64,000 nt of DNA. It comes from Alistipes sp. GTDB lineage: Bacteria; Bacteroidota; Bacteroidia; Bacteroidales; Rikenellaceae. The notes below the pieces were generated by a model that was not told the DNA's origin, did not search any database, and saw only the letters and a program-made list of their open reading frames with translations. Positions 35,637 to 45,217 of the stretch are shown piece after piece (the stretch's first letter is position 1; each line of letters opens with the position of its first letter). The stretch is from positions 62,001-126,000 of the forward strand of contig JAGBVG010000074.1 in NCBI GenBank assembly GCA_017630455.1, given 5' to 3'. A program made the position numbers and the translations under genes.

Positions 35637-37091
35637 CTACGCGATACGCTTCAAGAGCTCTACGAGGAGCTTCCAGAACTTATCCACGGTCGAGATCTCA
35701 AGACGCTCGTCTGGAGAGTGTACGCCGCGGAGTGTAGGACCGAATGAGACCATCTCGAGGTGTGGGTACTTCTCGAGGAACAAGCCGCACTCCAAACCTG
35801 CGTGGATGGCACGCACCTTAGGCTCCTGAGCAAAGAGGTCGCGATAGCACTGTACGGTCTCCTGGAGGAGCTTCGACTCTGGGTTAGGTGCCCAACCTGG
35901 GTAGCCGTCAGAGTGCTCCACGTCGAAACCTGCGAGGTAGAACGTCGACTCGATAGTCTGTGCAGCATAGAGCTTCGCGCTCTCCACAGATGAACGCTGC
36001 GATGTTGTAACCTTGATCTCCTGATTCTCGGTGTCGAACTTCACAGATGCGAGGTTCGAAGATGTCTCAACAAGGCCTGGCATAGCAAACGACATAGCAA
36101 GTACGCCGTTAGGAAGACCTACGAGTGCAAGCAACAAGTAGCAGAGGTCGTCGTTTGACATAACCTTTGCAGGGGTCTCAGCGTCGGTAACGGCAAAGCG
36201 CATACGTGGCTCGGTGTGCTTGAACTCCTCCATCATCATCTGGCCAAACTCCAAGTAACGCTCCTCGAAATCCTCAACCTCGGCAGCAGGAACACCCACG
36301 ATTGCGAATGCCTCACGTGGGATAGCATTGCGGAGGTTACCGCCGTTGAAGTCTGCCAACACCACCTGGAACTTGTCGATAGCGTTGTAGAGGAAGCGTG
36401 CCAAAAGCTTGTTTGAGTTTGCACGACCCTTGTCGATATCGTCACCAGAGTGACCACCGAGCAAGTCACCAATCTCAAGACGTACGAAGGTGTAACCCTC
36501 TGGTACCTCCTCAGCCTCGTAGTCCATAGTTGCTACGGTGTCAACGCCGCCGGCGCAGCCGATGAACAACTCACCCTCATCCTCCGAGTCGAGGTTTACG
36601 AGATACTTACCTGTAAGCATACCCTCGCCGAGGCCGAACGCACCTGTGAGACCTGTCTCCTCATCCACGGTGAAGAGAGCCTCAATTGCAGGGTGCTCCA
36701 AAGTCTCGTCCAAAAGCACTGCCAATGCTGCGGCCATACCGATACCGCAGTCCGCACCGAGTGTAGTACCCTTAGCCTTCACCCACTCACCATCGATCCA
36801 AGTCTCGATAGGGTCGTTCTCGAAGTCGAACTCCACGTTAGAGTTCTTCTCGCACACCATATCCATATGTGACTGGAGAATCACAGCTGGGCGGTTCTCA
36901 TAGCCTGTTGTTGCTGGCTTGCGCATCACCACGTTGCCAGTCTCGTCGGTCTGATACTCGATATTATGCTTCTTAGCGAACTCCACGAGCCACGCGATAA
37001 TCTTCTCCTCCTTCTTTGAAGGGCGTGGTACACGTGTGATGTCGTCAAACTGCTCCCAAATAAGTTTTGGTTCTAAATCTCTGATTGTCAT
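35637..37091 (-). CDS. pepD: Aminoacyl-histidine dipeptidase PepD
   Basis: M20-family cytosolic metallopeptidase that hydrolyses dipeptides such as carnosine, 484 residues. Two-zinc site motifs: LQSHMDMVCEK, GADCGIGMAAALAVL, TVDEETGLTGAFGL and LDSEDEGELFIGCAGG. The dimerisation lid lies at about 190-380, containing GGHSGDDIDKGRANS. C-terminal VRAIHAGLECGLF is the His/Glu motif. It sits 32 nt downstream of batB and immediately before the kinase-like gene. Confidence 0.95.
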   Translation of the reverse strand: MTIRDLEPKLIWEQFDDITRVPRPSKKEEKIIAWLVEFAKKHNIEYQTDETGNVVMRKPATTGYENRPAVILQSHMDMVCEKNSNVEFDFENDPIETWIDGEWVKAKGTTLGADCGIGMAAALAVLLDETLEHPAIEALFTVDEETGLTGAFGLGEGMLTGKYLVNLDSEDEGELFIGCAGGVDTVATMDYEAEEVPEGYTFVRLEIGDLLGGHSGDDIDKGRANSNKLLARFLYNAIDKFQVVLADFNGGNLRNAIPREAFAIVGVPAAEVEDFEERYLEFGQMMMEEFKHTEPRMRFAVTDAETPAKVMSNDDLCYLLLALVGLPNGVLAMSFAMPGLVETSSNLASVKFDTENQEIKVTTSQRSSVESAKLYAAQTIESTFYLAGFDVEHSDGYPGWAPNPESKLLQETVQCYRDLFAQEPKVRAIHAGLECGLFLEKYPHLEMVSFGPTLRGVHSPDERLEISTVDKFWKLLVELLKRIA

Positions 37092-37123
37092 AATTTTGTG
37101 TTTTAGTAGTTTATGTATTGTTG

Positions 37124-38161
37124 TTATCGTTCAAAAAGTTTCACTCCCTTGAGTAGTGGGTTGCGGCGCTCGAAGATAAGCATCTCCACCATAAGCAGCA
37201 GAAGTGCCGCGGCCAAGAACCACTGATACTGCTCGTCATACTCCTCGAAGGTCATAAGCGATAGCTCCGTAGCCTCCATCTCCTCCAGGCGTGTAACGAT
37301 CTCCTCCAGTCCGAAGCTCTCGTTGCGCGAGCGGGTGTAGATGCCTCCCGTAGCCTCGGCAAGGTGCTCGAGAAGTGGCTCGCCGAGCTTCGTGACAACC
37401 ATCTTACCCTCGCTATCCTCCATAATCTCGCCGTTTATCTTCAGCGGCGTGCCCTCTGGAGTTCCGATACCTATGGCGCAGATTATAGCCCCCTCGGCCT
37501 TTGCCTGCTCTATAACCGCCTCGCTCTTGTTGTCGTGAGCCTCGCCATCGGTGATGAGGATTATAACGCGGCTCTTGCTATTCTGGGTGCTGCGTGTGAA
37601 GGAGAGCAGTGCCACCTCCAACGCCTTGCCGATATCCGTACCCTGCTCGGCGATAAGGTCGGGCGAGAGACGCTTCGTCACCGACTCCGCCATCTTGTAA
37701 TCTCCCGTAATAGGTAGCAATACCTCCGCCTCATCGGCAAATGCCACGATGCCGATACGATCTTTGTTCATACGCTCCACAAGGCGCGTTATGGCATAGC
37801 GTGTACGCTCCATACGGCTCGGTGTGACATCCTCTGCAAGCATCGAGTTTGAGACATCCACCACCAGCACAATTTCGCGTCCCTGGCTCTCCACGGTGCG
37901 GAGCTTCGAGCCGGTCTGGGGTCGAGCCAAGGCTATGACCATAAACCCTGCTGCGAGCGTTAGCAGCGCGATCTTTATCCATCCGCGTGCCGAGGAGTAG
38001 TCGGGCATCAATCTGCGTAGTGTTGTTACGTTTCCGAATCGGCTGAGCTTATGGCGCGCATATAGCCTGAGAAGCCAATAGACAATCGGCAGTGCCGCGA
38101 CCACTACGAGCAGCCACAGCCACTCTGGTGCGCCAAAGGTGAATATGTTGGTCTTTACCAT
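37124..38161 (-). CDS. batB: BatB-like von Willebrand factor A domain membrane protein
   Basis: 345 residues. Two N-terminal membrane helices (about 10-28, 62-80), a periplasmic vWA domain (about 93-290) with an intact MIDAS motif DVSNS, and a C-terminal helix (about 312-330). vWA domains bind metal and partner proteins. In Bacteroides fragilis the Bat proteins affect aerotolerance. It follows batA after 16 nt. Numbering A versus B is by similarity in layout and position, so the letter could be swapped. Confidence 0.85.
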   Translation of the reverse strand: MVKTNIFTFGAPEWLWLLVVVAALPIVYWLLRLYARHKLSRFGNVTTLRRLMPDYSSARGWIKIALLTLAAGFMVIALARPQTGSKLRTVESQGREIVLVVDVSNSMLAEDVTPSRMERTRYAITRLVERMNKDRIGIVAFADEAEVLLPITGDYKMAESVTKRLSPDLIAEQGTDIGKALEVALLSFTRSTQNSKSRVIILITDGEAHDNKSEAVIEQAKAEGAIICAIGIGTPEGTPLKINGEIMEDSEGKMVVTKLGEPLLEHLAEATGGIYTRSRNESFGLEEIVTRLEEMEATELSLMTFEEYDEQYQWFLAAALLLLMVEMLIFERRNPLLKGVKLFER

Positions 38162-38179
38162 TCTTTACTCTTTTTTATG

Positions 38180-39163
38180 TTACATAGGCAGGCGGTTGAG
38201 CACCACACGTGCCACCACAAACTCCGCAGCAAGAAGCAGAAGGGCTATGATGAGCCAGCCCATATACAACTCAGTGTAGGATGTGTAGTGTGATACCTCA
38301 ACTTTACTCTTCTCCAACTCGTTGATCTGCTCGTATATAGCCTTCAGTGCCTCGTTGTCATCTGCACGGAAGTACTGGCCGCCAGTCTTTGATGCTATGT
38401 CGCGCAGAAGAGCCTCGTCTATCTCCACATCTGCCATCACGTAGGTGATGTTGCCAAATGGATCATACGCCGGCATAGGGGCTTTGTCGCGGCTACCCAC
38501 GCCGATGGTATACACCTTGATGCCGAGGTCGCGGGCTATCTCCGCAGCCATAATAGGCGATATCTGTCCGCGGTTGTTGACACCATCTGTGAGGAGTATC
38601 ACCACCTTCGATTTTGCTCCACTCTCCCTGAGACGGTTTATCGCCGTTGCAAGGCCGTTGCCAATTGCCGTACCATCATCCACCACGCCGCTGCGCAGAC
38701 GTGAGAGCATCGTGCCTGCCGAGGCTTGGTCGGAGGTCAGGGGACACTGCGTGAAGGCCTCACCTGCGAATGCCACCACCGAGATGCGGTCTCCGGTGCG
38801 CTCCGCCACAAACTCTGTTGCTAACTGCTTGGCTGCCGAGAGACGGTCGGGTGTGAAGTCGCGGGCAAGCATCGAGCTTGAGATATCCATCGCTATGACT
38901 ATGTCGATACCCTCTGTTGTGGTCTCCTCCTGATGCTCCACATCCACTGGACGTGCTAGGGCTATGATTGCCACAGCCATGGCCCCGAGACGCAGCACCG
39001 CGGGCAGGTGACGAAGCCAGTAGCGTAGGGTGCGAGGTGCCTTGCGTGAGCCTGTGGTCGATACCACAATAGCTGCGCGACGTCTGCCCGCGAGGATATA
39101 ATATATCGCAAGCAGCGGTATCAGCACCAAAAGGTATAGTATCTCGATATTTAGAAACTCCAT
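38180..39163 (-). CDS. batA: BatA-like von Willebrand factor A domain membrane protein
   Basis: 327 residues with the same layout as its neighbour: helices at about 7-25 and 55-70, vWA domain about 87-285 with MIDAS DISSS, and a C-terminal helix (about 303-320). VSTTGSRKAPRTLRYWLRHLP in the first loop is typical of the first vWA protein of Bat operons. It starts 1 nt after batC ends. Probably forms a membrane complex with BatB and BatC. Confidence 0.87.
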   Translation of the reverse strand: MEFLNIEILYLLVLIPLLAIYYILAGRRRAAIVVSTTGSRKAPRTLRYWLRHLPAVLRLGAMAVAIIALARPVDVEHQEETTTEGIDIVIAMDISSSMLARDFTPDRLSAAKQLATEFVAERTGDRISVVAFAGEAFTQCPLTSDQASAGTMLSRLRSGVVDDGTAIGNGLATAINRLRESGAKSKVVILLTDGVNNRGQISPIMAAEIARDLGIKVYTIGVGSRDKAPMPAYDPFGNITYVMADVEIDEALLRDIASKTGGQYFRADDNEALKAIYEQINELEKSKVEVSHYTSYTELYMGWLIIALLLLAAEFVVARVVLNRLPM

Positions 39164-39164
39164 A

Positions 39165-40025
39165 TTACCAATTCTTTTTACCTGGAATTATAAGCCCCTT
39201 CTTCTTATCCTTGAGCTTATCCTGAGTCTTATCCTCCTCGGCCTGTATGGCATCGAGCATTCGCTCTTTATCGCTATTTAGCTGCTGGGGTTGCTCGCCC
39301 TGAGGTTGCTCCTGCGGCTCGTTATCTCCCTCACCACCATTGTCATCCTGCTTCTCATCGCCCTGCTTGTTATCCTCATTAGGATTCTGCTCTGGCTGCT
39401 GATTATCCTTGTTCTGATCCTGATTCTGGTCGTTAGGATTGTTCTGCTGGTTATTTTGTTGGTTGTTGTCGTTCTGCTGCTGTTGGTTATCCTTATTCTG
39501 GTTGTTCTGGTTATCCTGATTCTGCTGCTGCTGGCTACGCTTCTGGTCTACTATACGCTTGGTAAGCACATAGTTATACTTTGTCTCCCTATCCTCGGGA
39601 TTCAGGCGCAGCGACTCGCGGAATGAGTTTAGTGCCGCTTCATACTTCTCATCGGCAAAGAGACTCTCACCAAGGTTGCGCAGCACCTCGGCACGCTGCT
39701 CGGTGGTAAGAAGCGTATCTGCAGCAATATCCTCATACATACGGTAGGTATGCTCGGCAAGGAGTGTCGAATCCTCGGGGTTTGTGCGACGAAGGTGGTG
39801 GTGGGCATTGGCACGATTGTACAAAGCCTCGTAGTTTGTCGAGTCGTGTTCCAAGGCGGTGTTGTAGCGATTGAAGCTCGTGTGGTAGTTGTTCTTCGAG
39901 AAGTTGCGATTACCCTCGCGTACCAAGCCTCGCTCACGCAGATACTGAGCCTCGGCAGTTGTCACGCAGCAAAGCAGTGCCACGACCATCATCACAACGC
40001 CTATATATCCTCTTTTGCTCATCAT
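39165..40025 (-). CDS. batC: BatC-like TPR protein with Gln/Asn-rich tail
   Basis: 286 residues: signal peptide (about 1-27), two to three TPRs (about 30-155; NFSKNNYHTSFNRYNTALEHD, AALNSFRESLRLNPEDRETK), then about 90 residues of almost only Gln, Asn, Asp, Glu and Lys (about 168-255). It ends in a basic LIIPGKKNW tail typical of BatC. It overlaps the upstream BatD-like gene by 4 nt (ATGA). In other Bacteroidota batC follows batB; here it precedes batA. Confidence 0.87.
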   Translation of the reverse strand: MMSKRGYIGVVMMVVALLCCVTTAEAQYLRERGLVREGNRNFSKNNYHTSFNRYNTALEHDSTNYEALYNRANAHHHLRRTNPEDSTLLAEHTYRMYEDIAADTLLTTEQRAEVLRNLGESLFADEKYEAALNSFRESLRLNPEDRETKYNYVLTKRIVDQKRSQQQQNQDNQNNQNKDNQQQQNDNNQQNNQQNNPNDQNQDQNKDNQQPEQNPNEDNKQGDEKQDDNGGEGDNEPQEQPQGEQPQQLNSDKERMLDAIQAEEDKTQDKLKDKKKGLIIPGKKNW

Positions 40026-41164
40026 TCGTTAATCTTTGTGTCAATGGTTATCTCGCGCTTATCGTGGTTGTGAGGCTCGGTCTCTCGCTTTGTGTTCTCC
40101 ACAAAGTAGAATGCGCGGGTGTAGGCAGCCTCATTCTCCTCAGCCTCGGGGATGGCCTTTGCAAACTTCACAAAGTCGGCAGTGTGGAGAATCTCCATAA
40201 GGTCGCTGCGGCTCTCTCGCGGTATCTCCACCTCGCGTAGCTCCGCCATCACCTCGTTTGAGGTTTTGTCCAGTACGCTTATCTGCCACCTCTCCTCGAT
40301 GTATACCTTGAGGATGGATGTGAGCGACGAGTAGTATAGTTTGTGCTTGTTGTTCTGCCATAGCTTGCGATTCTTCAGCTCCTCGAGAGCCTTGATAGCC
40401 ACGATGTGTGGCGGAAGCTTAGGCTTTGGTGCCACAACGCTCCTCTTGTTCTGATTTACGCCAAGCGTAAACGCCAACCATATCACGAGTGCTATAACGA
40501 TCAGACCTATAAGTCCGTAGATGGTGTAGTCTCTGATCTCGGCAAACTTGAATGGCAGGTGCTTCTGCGCAAAGATTCCCTCATCCTGCAGCTGTTCCTC
40601 TGCCTTCTGGCTATCTATTCCTATGCCGTTTTGCGATGTCGGGTCGGCCTTGAGGAAGAGCATAGTGTCTAATGCCTCGTATCTCAATACGTTGAGGTAG
40701 AGCGTGTCGCGACTATATAGCGTATCAGGCTTGTCGCGATTCTTGTCGTAGTAGAGAAGTGTCGGAAGCATCGGCAGCGCACCAGTCTCCATCGCTGCAA
40801 GGGTGTAGCTCTTGCGCAGGTGTAGCTTACGGCCGTCAATGCTTACGGTGTCCAACTCACTCTCGGAGATATACTCGAAGATATCCTCGTTGTAATCCTC
40901 GTATGTCGACATCGAACGCCTCTTCTTTGTCAGCTCTGCGCGCTCCTTTAGTGTGCGTGCGCTGCGAAAGTCTGGCACTCCGATGGTCACGGCTCTGTCG
41001 GTCTCGATATCAATGATATACTCCACGCGGTCGCCAACCTCGATGCTGTCCCTCGAGAAGCGTCCACTAATGGTGGGCTGCTCGCCACGTACCTCCGCGG
41101 CGGTGAGACACATCAGCATCATAGCCAACGACGAAAGTAGTGATATGTTTATATGGCGTATCAT
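40022..41164 (-). CDS. BatD-like / DUF4381-type membrane protein of the Bat locus
   Basis: 380 residues. Signal peptide (about 1-27), a beta-rich periplasmic domain (about 30-190; RFSRDSIEVGDRVEYIIDIE resembles the BatD immunoglobulin-like repeats), one membrane helix (about 217-238) and a cytoplasmic region of about 140 residues (IVAIKALEELKNRKLW...YYSSLTSILKVYIEERW). A gene of this layout commonly sits between the DUF58 gene and batA. It is much shorter than classical BatD, which has several such domains. 4-nt overlaps on both sides. Confidence 0.75.
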   Translation of the reverse strand: MIRHINISLLSSLAMMLMCLTAAEVRGEQPTISGRFSRDSIEVGDRVEYIIDIETDRAVTIGVPDFRSARTLKERAELTKKRRSMSTYEDYNEDIFEYISESELDTVSIDGRKLHLRKSYTLAAMETGALPMLPTLLYYDKNRDKPDTLYSRDTLYLNVLRYEALDTMLFLKADPTSQNGIGIDSQKAEEQLQDEGIFAQKHLPFKFAEIRDYTIYGLIGLIVIALVIWLAFTLGVNQNKRSVVAPKPKLPPHIVAIKALEELKNRKLWQNNKHKLYYSSLTSILKVYIEERWQISVLDKTSNEVMAELREVEIPRESRSDLMEILHTADFVKFAKAIPEAEENEAAYTRAFYFVENTKRETEPHNHDKREITIDTKINE

Positions 41165-42045
41165 CGTTTCTTAAACATCTTTATAAGTTCCTTTACGTAG
41201 TCGCCGTCTGTAGCCACCTCGGCCATATCCACACGGTTGTGGCGCAGCAGTGATGCCATAGCCTCGTTGCGGGCGTTGTAATCCTCACTCCAGAACTCTC
41301 TCACGCGGCGCGACGAGGTGTCTAACCAACTGCGCGCTCCCGTCTCGGCATCCTCAACCTCTATGATGCCCACATCTGGCAGCTCCCTGTCGCGTTTGTC
41401 GTATATGCGTATGGCCATAATGTCGTGCTTCGACGATGCGATCTTTAGTGCATCCTCCAGCTTTGGCATATCCGCAGGGGCGTTGATGAGGTCGCTGAGC
41501 AGGAATGTCGTAGCTCGCTTCTTATTCACACCCACGAGGAAGCGCAACGCTTCGGAGATGTTGGTGCCTCTGCCCGATGGGGTGTAGCTCACCAACTCGC
41601 GGATAATCATAAGTATGTGGCTGCGACCCTTCTTCGGCGGTATAAACTTCTCGACGTGGTCGGAGAAGAGTATACATCCCACCTTGTCGTTGTTCTTGGC
41701 AGCCGAGAATGCGAGTGTCGCGGCAACCTCAGTTATGAGGTTCTTCTTTGTAAGCTCCTCGGAACCGAACATTCGCGATGGCGAGACATCCACCACAAGC
41801 ATCATCGTCAGCTCGCGCTCCTCCTCGTAGACCTTCACGTGGGCGCGATGTGATCGTGCCGTCACGTTCCAGTCTATGTCGCGCACATCGTCTCCGGGGC
41901 GATACTCTCTCACCTCCGAGAACGACATACCGCGACCGCGAAATGCAGTATGATACTTTCCGGCGAAGATCTCGTCCGAGAGTCCGCGTGTCTTAATCTC
42001 TATGCGCCTAACGCGCTTTAGTATGTCCTCTTCGTTATATTGCAT
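41161..42045 (-). CDS. DUF58 domain protein of the Bat locus
   Basis: 294 residues, soluble. DUF58 core with EVREYRPGDDVRDIDWNVTARSH (about 43-65) and a vWA-like fold with MMLVVDVSPSRMFGS (about 80-94). DUF58 proteins regularly accompany MoxR ATPases and vWA membrane proteins and are thought to link them. Start ATG overlaps the moxR stop by 1 nt (TAATG). Confidence 0.9.
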   Translation of the reverse strand: MQYNEEDILKRVRRIEIKTRGLSDEIFAGKYHTAFRGRGMSFSEVREYRPGDDVRDIDWNVTARSHRAHVKVYEEERELTMMLVVDVSPSRMFGSEELTKKNLITEVAATLAFSAAKNNDKVGCILFSDHVEKFIPPKKGRSHILMIIRELVSYTPSGRGTNISEALRFLVGVNKKRATTFLLSDLINAPADMPKLEDALKIASSKHDIMAIRIYDKRDRELPDVGIIEVEDAETGARSWLDTSSRRVREFWSEDYNARNEAMASLLRHNRVDMAEVATDGDYVKELIKMFKKR

Positions 42046-43043
42046 TATGGCACGATAACGTTATTTAGGATGTCGGTTATGATCTGCTCTGTAGTGATAT
42101 TCTCCGCCTCAGCCTCGTAGGTGAGTCCTATACGGTGGCGCAGCACGTCGTGACATACGGCGCGTACATCCTCGGGAATAACATAGCCTCGGCGCTGGAT
42201 GAAGGCGTAGGCGCGAGCAGCCTTGGCAAGGGCGATGCTGGCACGTGGTGAGCCTCCGTAGGCGATAAGTGGCTGGAGATTCTGGAGGTGATACTCTCCT
42301 GGCTCGCGGGTAGCGAATATGATGTCGATGATGTAACGCTCGATCTTCTCGTCCATATACACCTTGTTGACAACCTCTCGTGCGCGGAGGATATCCTCAG
42401 GCGTGATAACGCGCTTTACCTCTGGCATACCTGTGCCTGCGAGGTTCATACGTATGATGTCGAGCTCCTCGGCACGCTTAGGATATGAGATCTTAGCCTT
42501 GAGCATAAAACGATCCACCTGAGCCTCGGGGAGTGGGTATGTACCCTCCTGCTCGAGTGGGTTCTGCGTAGCAAGAACGAGGAATGGCTTAGGGAGAGGG
42601 TAGGTGTTGTCGCCAATTGTCACCTGCTTCTCCTGCATAGCCTCGAGGAGTGCCGACTGCACCTTTGCTGGTGAGCGGTTGATCTCATCCGCGAGTACGA
42701 AGTTGGCAAAGATAGGACCTCGCTTAACGCTGAAATCCTCGTTACGCTGCGAGTAGATGAGCGTACCGATAAGGTCGGCAGGCAGCAGGTCGGGCGTAAA
42801 CTGTATGCGCGAGAACTTAGCATCCACGGCCTTCGAGAGTGTTGTAATGGCCAGTGTCTTAGCCAAGCCTGGAACACCCTCCAACAATATATGACCATCC
42901 GAGAGAAGACCTATGAGAAGGGTGTCGATGAGGTGCTGCTGACCTACGATGACACGCGAGATCTCCTTGCGCAAGGTGTCGACAAATACCGACTCCTCCT
43001 GAATATGAGCATTCAGCTCCTTGATGTTTACTACTTCGTTCAT
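42045..43043 (-). CDS. MoxR-family AAA+ ATPase
   Basis: 332 residues. AAA_3 domain with Walker A EGVPGLAKTLAI (about residue 57), Walker B FVLADEINRSPAKVQSALLEAMQE, sensor 1 LVLATQNPLEQEGTYPLPEAQ, and a C-terminal lid. MoxR ATPases act as chaperones for vWA-domain complexes, consistent with the BatA/B genes downstream. First gene of the Bat unit, with a likely promoter of its own (minus-strand TAACTTTG at 43104-43111, 61 nt upstream). Confidence 0.93.
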   Translation of the reverse strand: MNEVVNIKELNAHIQEESVFVDTLRKEISRVIVGQQHLIDTLLIGLLSDGHILLEGVPGLAKTLAITTLSKAVDAKFSRIQFTPDLLPADLIGTLIYSQRNEDFSVKRGPIFANFVLADEINRSPAKVQSALLEAMQEKQVTIGDNTYPLPKPFLVLATQNPLEQEGTYPLPEAQVDRFMLKAKISYPKRAEELDIIRMNLAGTGMPEVKRVITPEDILRAREVVNKVYMDEKIERYIIDIIFATREPGEYHLQNLQPLIAYGGSPRASIALAKAARAYAFIQRRGYVIPEDVRAVCHDVLRHRIGLTYEAEAENITTEQIITDILNNVIVP

Positions 43044-43103
43044 TGTTATAGTCTAATTTATTCTTTTCTCTATTCGAAACGCCAATATGGCATACATATT
43101 ATG

Positions 43104-43111
43104 CAAAGTTA
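43104..43111 (-). promoter_or_regulatory. Promoter -7 box of the moxR-bat unit
   Basis: TAACTTTG on the minus strand, between the S41 protease stop codon and moxR. Confidence 0.55.
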
Positions 43112-43131
43112 CGAAATTTATTTGATAACTC

Positions 43132-44568
43132 CTACTCCTGATGATAGATACGTATGCCCTCAGCAGCCTTAGGTATCATCTTCACATCGCTATATCGCGG
43201 TGCGCACTCTGTGGCGCGTGTCTCTCTCTGAGAGATACTCTTACCCGTGATATCTGCTATTGCCACCGCGAGAGCTATGTCGTGTTGCATATCTCCCCAG
43301 TCGGCACGTGGCAGTGGGTAGTTAGCATCGCTTACCCCCGTGCCGTTGCTCTCCGATGTGAGGTCTATATCAGGTGTTATGCCCTCGCCCCAATCGCCGA
43401 AGCCCTTGTCGTTGAAGCACATAAAGGTTATCGGTGCATACTCCAATGTCGTATTGCCTATGGTGCGACGTGTGACATCCATACCGCAGTTCTTACCCTC
43501 GGTCGTAGAGCCTATGAGTCTCACTGGAAAGTCCAAGCCGCGGAGTCCCATCACCACCAGCTCCGAAGCTGATGCCGAGTATCCCGAGCAGATCACCGCG
43601 ATACGCCCGAGGCTTAGAATCTCACCCGTGTTCTCGAGAGAGAATAGCGATGTTTGCTCCATCTTTTTATTCTTTTCGTTTCGCTCTATGTGGCACAGCA
43701 CCCTCTGGTCGTAGCTCTTAGGCACAAGTGCCGAGCATAGTTTCACTGCCGAGGCCACAGAGCCACCGCCGTTGCATCGCAGGTCGAGGATAAACTCCTC
43801 GGCACCCTCTGCTGCGATCTTGGCAATGGCAGCCAGCAACTCGTCGTCGTACTCCGACTCGAAGCCTGTGTATACCAGATATCCGATCTTGGTCTCCTCC
43901 ACCTCGATAACCTCGCTATGTGGCACTGGCGTTTGGCTGTATGCACCCTTTGGCAGCGTCACGCTGTATGTCTCGTCGCTACTTTGGCGGCGGAGTGTGA
44001 GCCTCAGCTCGGCTCCCGAGTTATTCTCTATGGCTGTGAAGCGGGCGTAGTAGTTGTCGGGAGTGATGTAGGAGTTGTCGAACATAGTTATGACATCGCC
44101 GCGCACTACTCCCAACTTTGCAGCTGGAGATTCTGGGTATACCATCTCTACCACAAAGCCGTAGTGGTTGTTCGCGGGGTCAATTACCGCAATGGTGTAG
44201 TGCAGGCCTATGCCGAAGCCCGTAACCTCGCTGCGTGTGGTGGATGAGGTCTCACGAATGTAGGAGTAGAACATTCGCTGTCCCTTGCTGTTGTAGTAGC
44301 CATCATCGGCATTTGTCGTGAGCATCCTCAGCGAGTTGTCGAGGTAGCTCTCCCACTCGAGGTTGCGGTTGAAACGGTTGCTCTTCTCTGCCACCTCGTC
44401 CAGCCAGTAATACTCCTCCTCGAGACGCTGGTCGATGTAGTCGATTATCGAGCGGTCATTAGAGTCGCCGCCGCCGTAGTTAGGTCTGTCAATACCTGGA
44501 TAGCCTGGCGAGGTGCAGGCAACAAGAATCATCGCCGCGATATATGACAATCTCCAAAACTTATTCAT
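43132..44568 (-). CDS. S41 family C-terminal-processing-type protease, lipoprotein
   Basis: 478 residues from the ATG at 44568. The lipobox ILVAC (Cys near residue 18) predicts a lipoprotein. The N-terminal helical region is followed by a PDZ domain (about 130-215; YPESPAAKLGVVRGDVITMFD) and an S41 catalytic domain (about 225-400) with GGSVASAVKL and the Ser region IAVICSGYSASASELVVMGL. Substrate unknown; such enzymes process envelope proteins. The start lies inside the last codons of nth (8-nt overlap). Confidence 0.88.
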   Translation of the reverse strand: MNKFWRLSYIAAMILVACTSPGYPGIDRPNYGGGDSNDRSIIDYIDQRLEEEYYWLDEVAEKSNRFNRNLEWESYLDNSLRMLTTNADDGYYNSKGQRMFYSYIRETSSTTRSEVTGFGIGLHYTIAVIDPANNHYGFVVEMVYPESPAAKLGVVRGDVITMFDNSYITPDNYYARFTAIENNSGAELRLTLRRQSSDETYSVTLPKGAYSQTPVPHSEVIEVEETKIGYLVYTGFESEYDDELLAAIAKIAAEGAEEFILDLRCNGGGSVASAVKLCSALVPKSYDQRVLCHIERNEKNKKMEQTSLFSLENTGEILSLGRIAVICSGYSASASELVVMGLRGLDFPVRLIGSTTEGKNCGMDVTRRTIGNTTLEYAPITFMCFNDKGFGDWGEGITPDIDLTSESNGTGVSDANYPLPRADWGDMQHDIALAVAIADITGKSISQRETRATECAPRYSDVKMIPKAAEGIRIYHQE

Positions 44569-45217
44569 TATCAATGGTTTTTATGCTTTTGTTGTAATGC
44601 TTGCACACTTCTGTGAGTCCGCAGTTTTTGCACTTGGGGTTACGTGCTACGCAGACATAACGACCGTGGAGTATCAGCCAGTGGTGGGCTATCGGGAGCA
44701 GCTCCTTGGGAAATCCCTTCTCGAGTTGTCGCTCTGTGGCCAGGGGAGTCTTGGCATTTGTGGATAGTCCTATGCGTGCTGCCACACGAAATACGTGGGT
44801 ATCCACAGGCATCACCTCCCTGCCCCATAGCACCGCACCCACAACATTTGCCGTCTTGCGTCCCACGCCCTGCAGCGACTCCAAATCTTTTGGGTCGTAG
44901 GGCACTTCGCCACCGAACTTTTCGACAAGTTGGCGAGAGAGTGTTGCAAGGTGTTTCGCTTTGTTGTTGGGGTAGGAGATGCTCTTTATGTATTGGAAGA
45001 TATCCTCCTCTGTTGCCTTGGCCATCTCGAAAGGAGTGGGGTAGCGCTCGAATAGTGCGGGGGTGGTCATATTCACCCTCTTATCGGTGCATTGTGCCGA
45101 GAGCACCACAGCCACAAGCAGCTCAAACGGCGTGCGGTAGTTCAGCTCGCTCTCGGCCGTAGGCATCGTCTGCGAGAAGTACTCTATAACTCTCGTATAT
45201 CGCTCTTTGGTAGTCAT
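44561..45217 (-). CDS. nth: Endonuclease III
   Basis: Bifunctional DNA glycosylase/AP lyase for oxidised pyrimidines, 218 residues. The helix-hairpin-helix LQGVGRKTANVV contains the catalytic Lys, and VDTHVFRV the catalytic Asp. The [4Fe-4S] site is complete: CVARNPKCKNCGLTEVC (spacing 6-2-5). Located between a glycosyltransferase and the protease with no gaps, so it is part of the long minus-strand transcription unit. Confidence 0.96.
   Translation of the reverse strand: MTTKERYTRVIEYFSQTMPTAESELNYRTPFELLVAVVLSAQCTDKRVNMTTPALFERYPTPFEMAKATEEDIFQYIKSISYPNNKAKHLATLSRQLVEKFGGEVPYDPKDLESLQGVGRKTANVVGAVLWGREVMPVDTHVFRVAARIGLSTNAKTPLATERQLEKGFPKELLPIAHHWLILHGRYVCVARNPKCKNCGLTEVCKHYNKSIKTIDNE

Noticed and set aside
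39291..39626. Plus-strand ORF rich in Leu/Val/Ile that looks like membrane helices
   Set aside because: Antisense shadow of the Gln/Asn-rich batC tail; CAG/AAC codons read backwards give Leu and Val.
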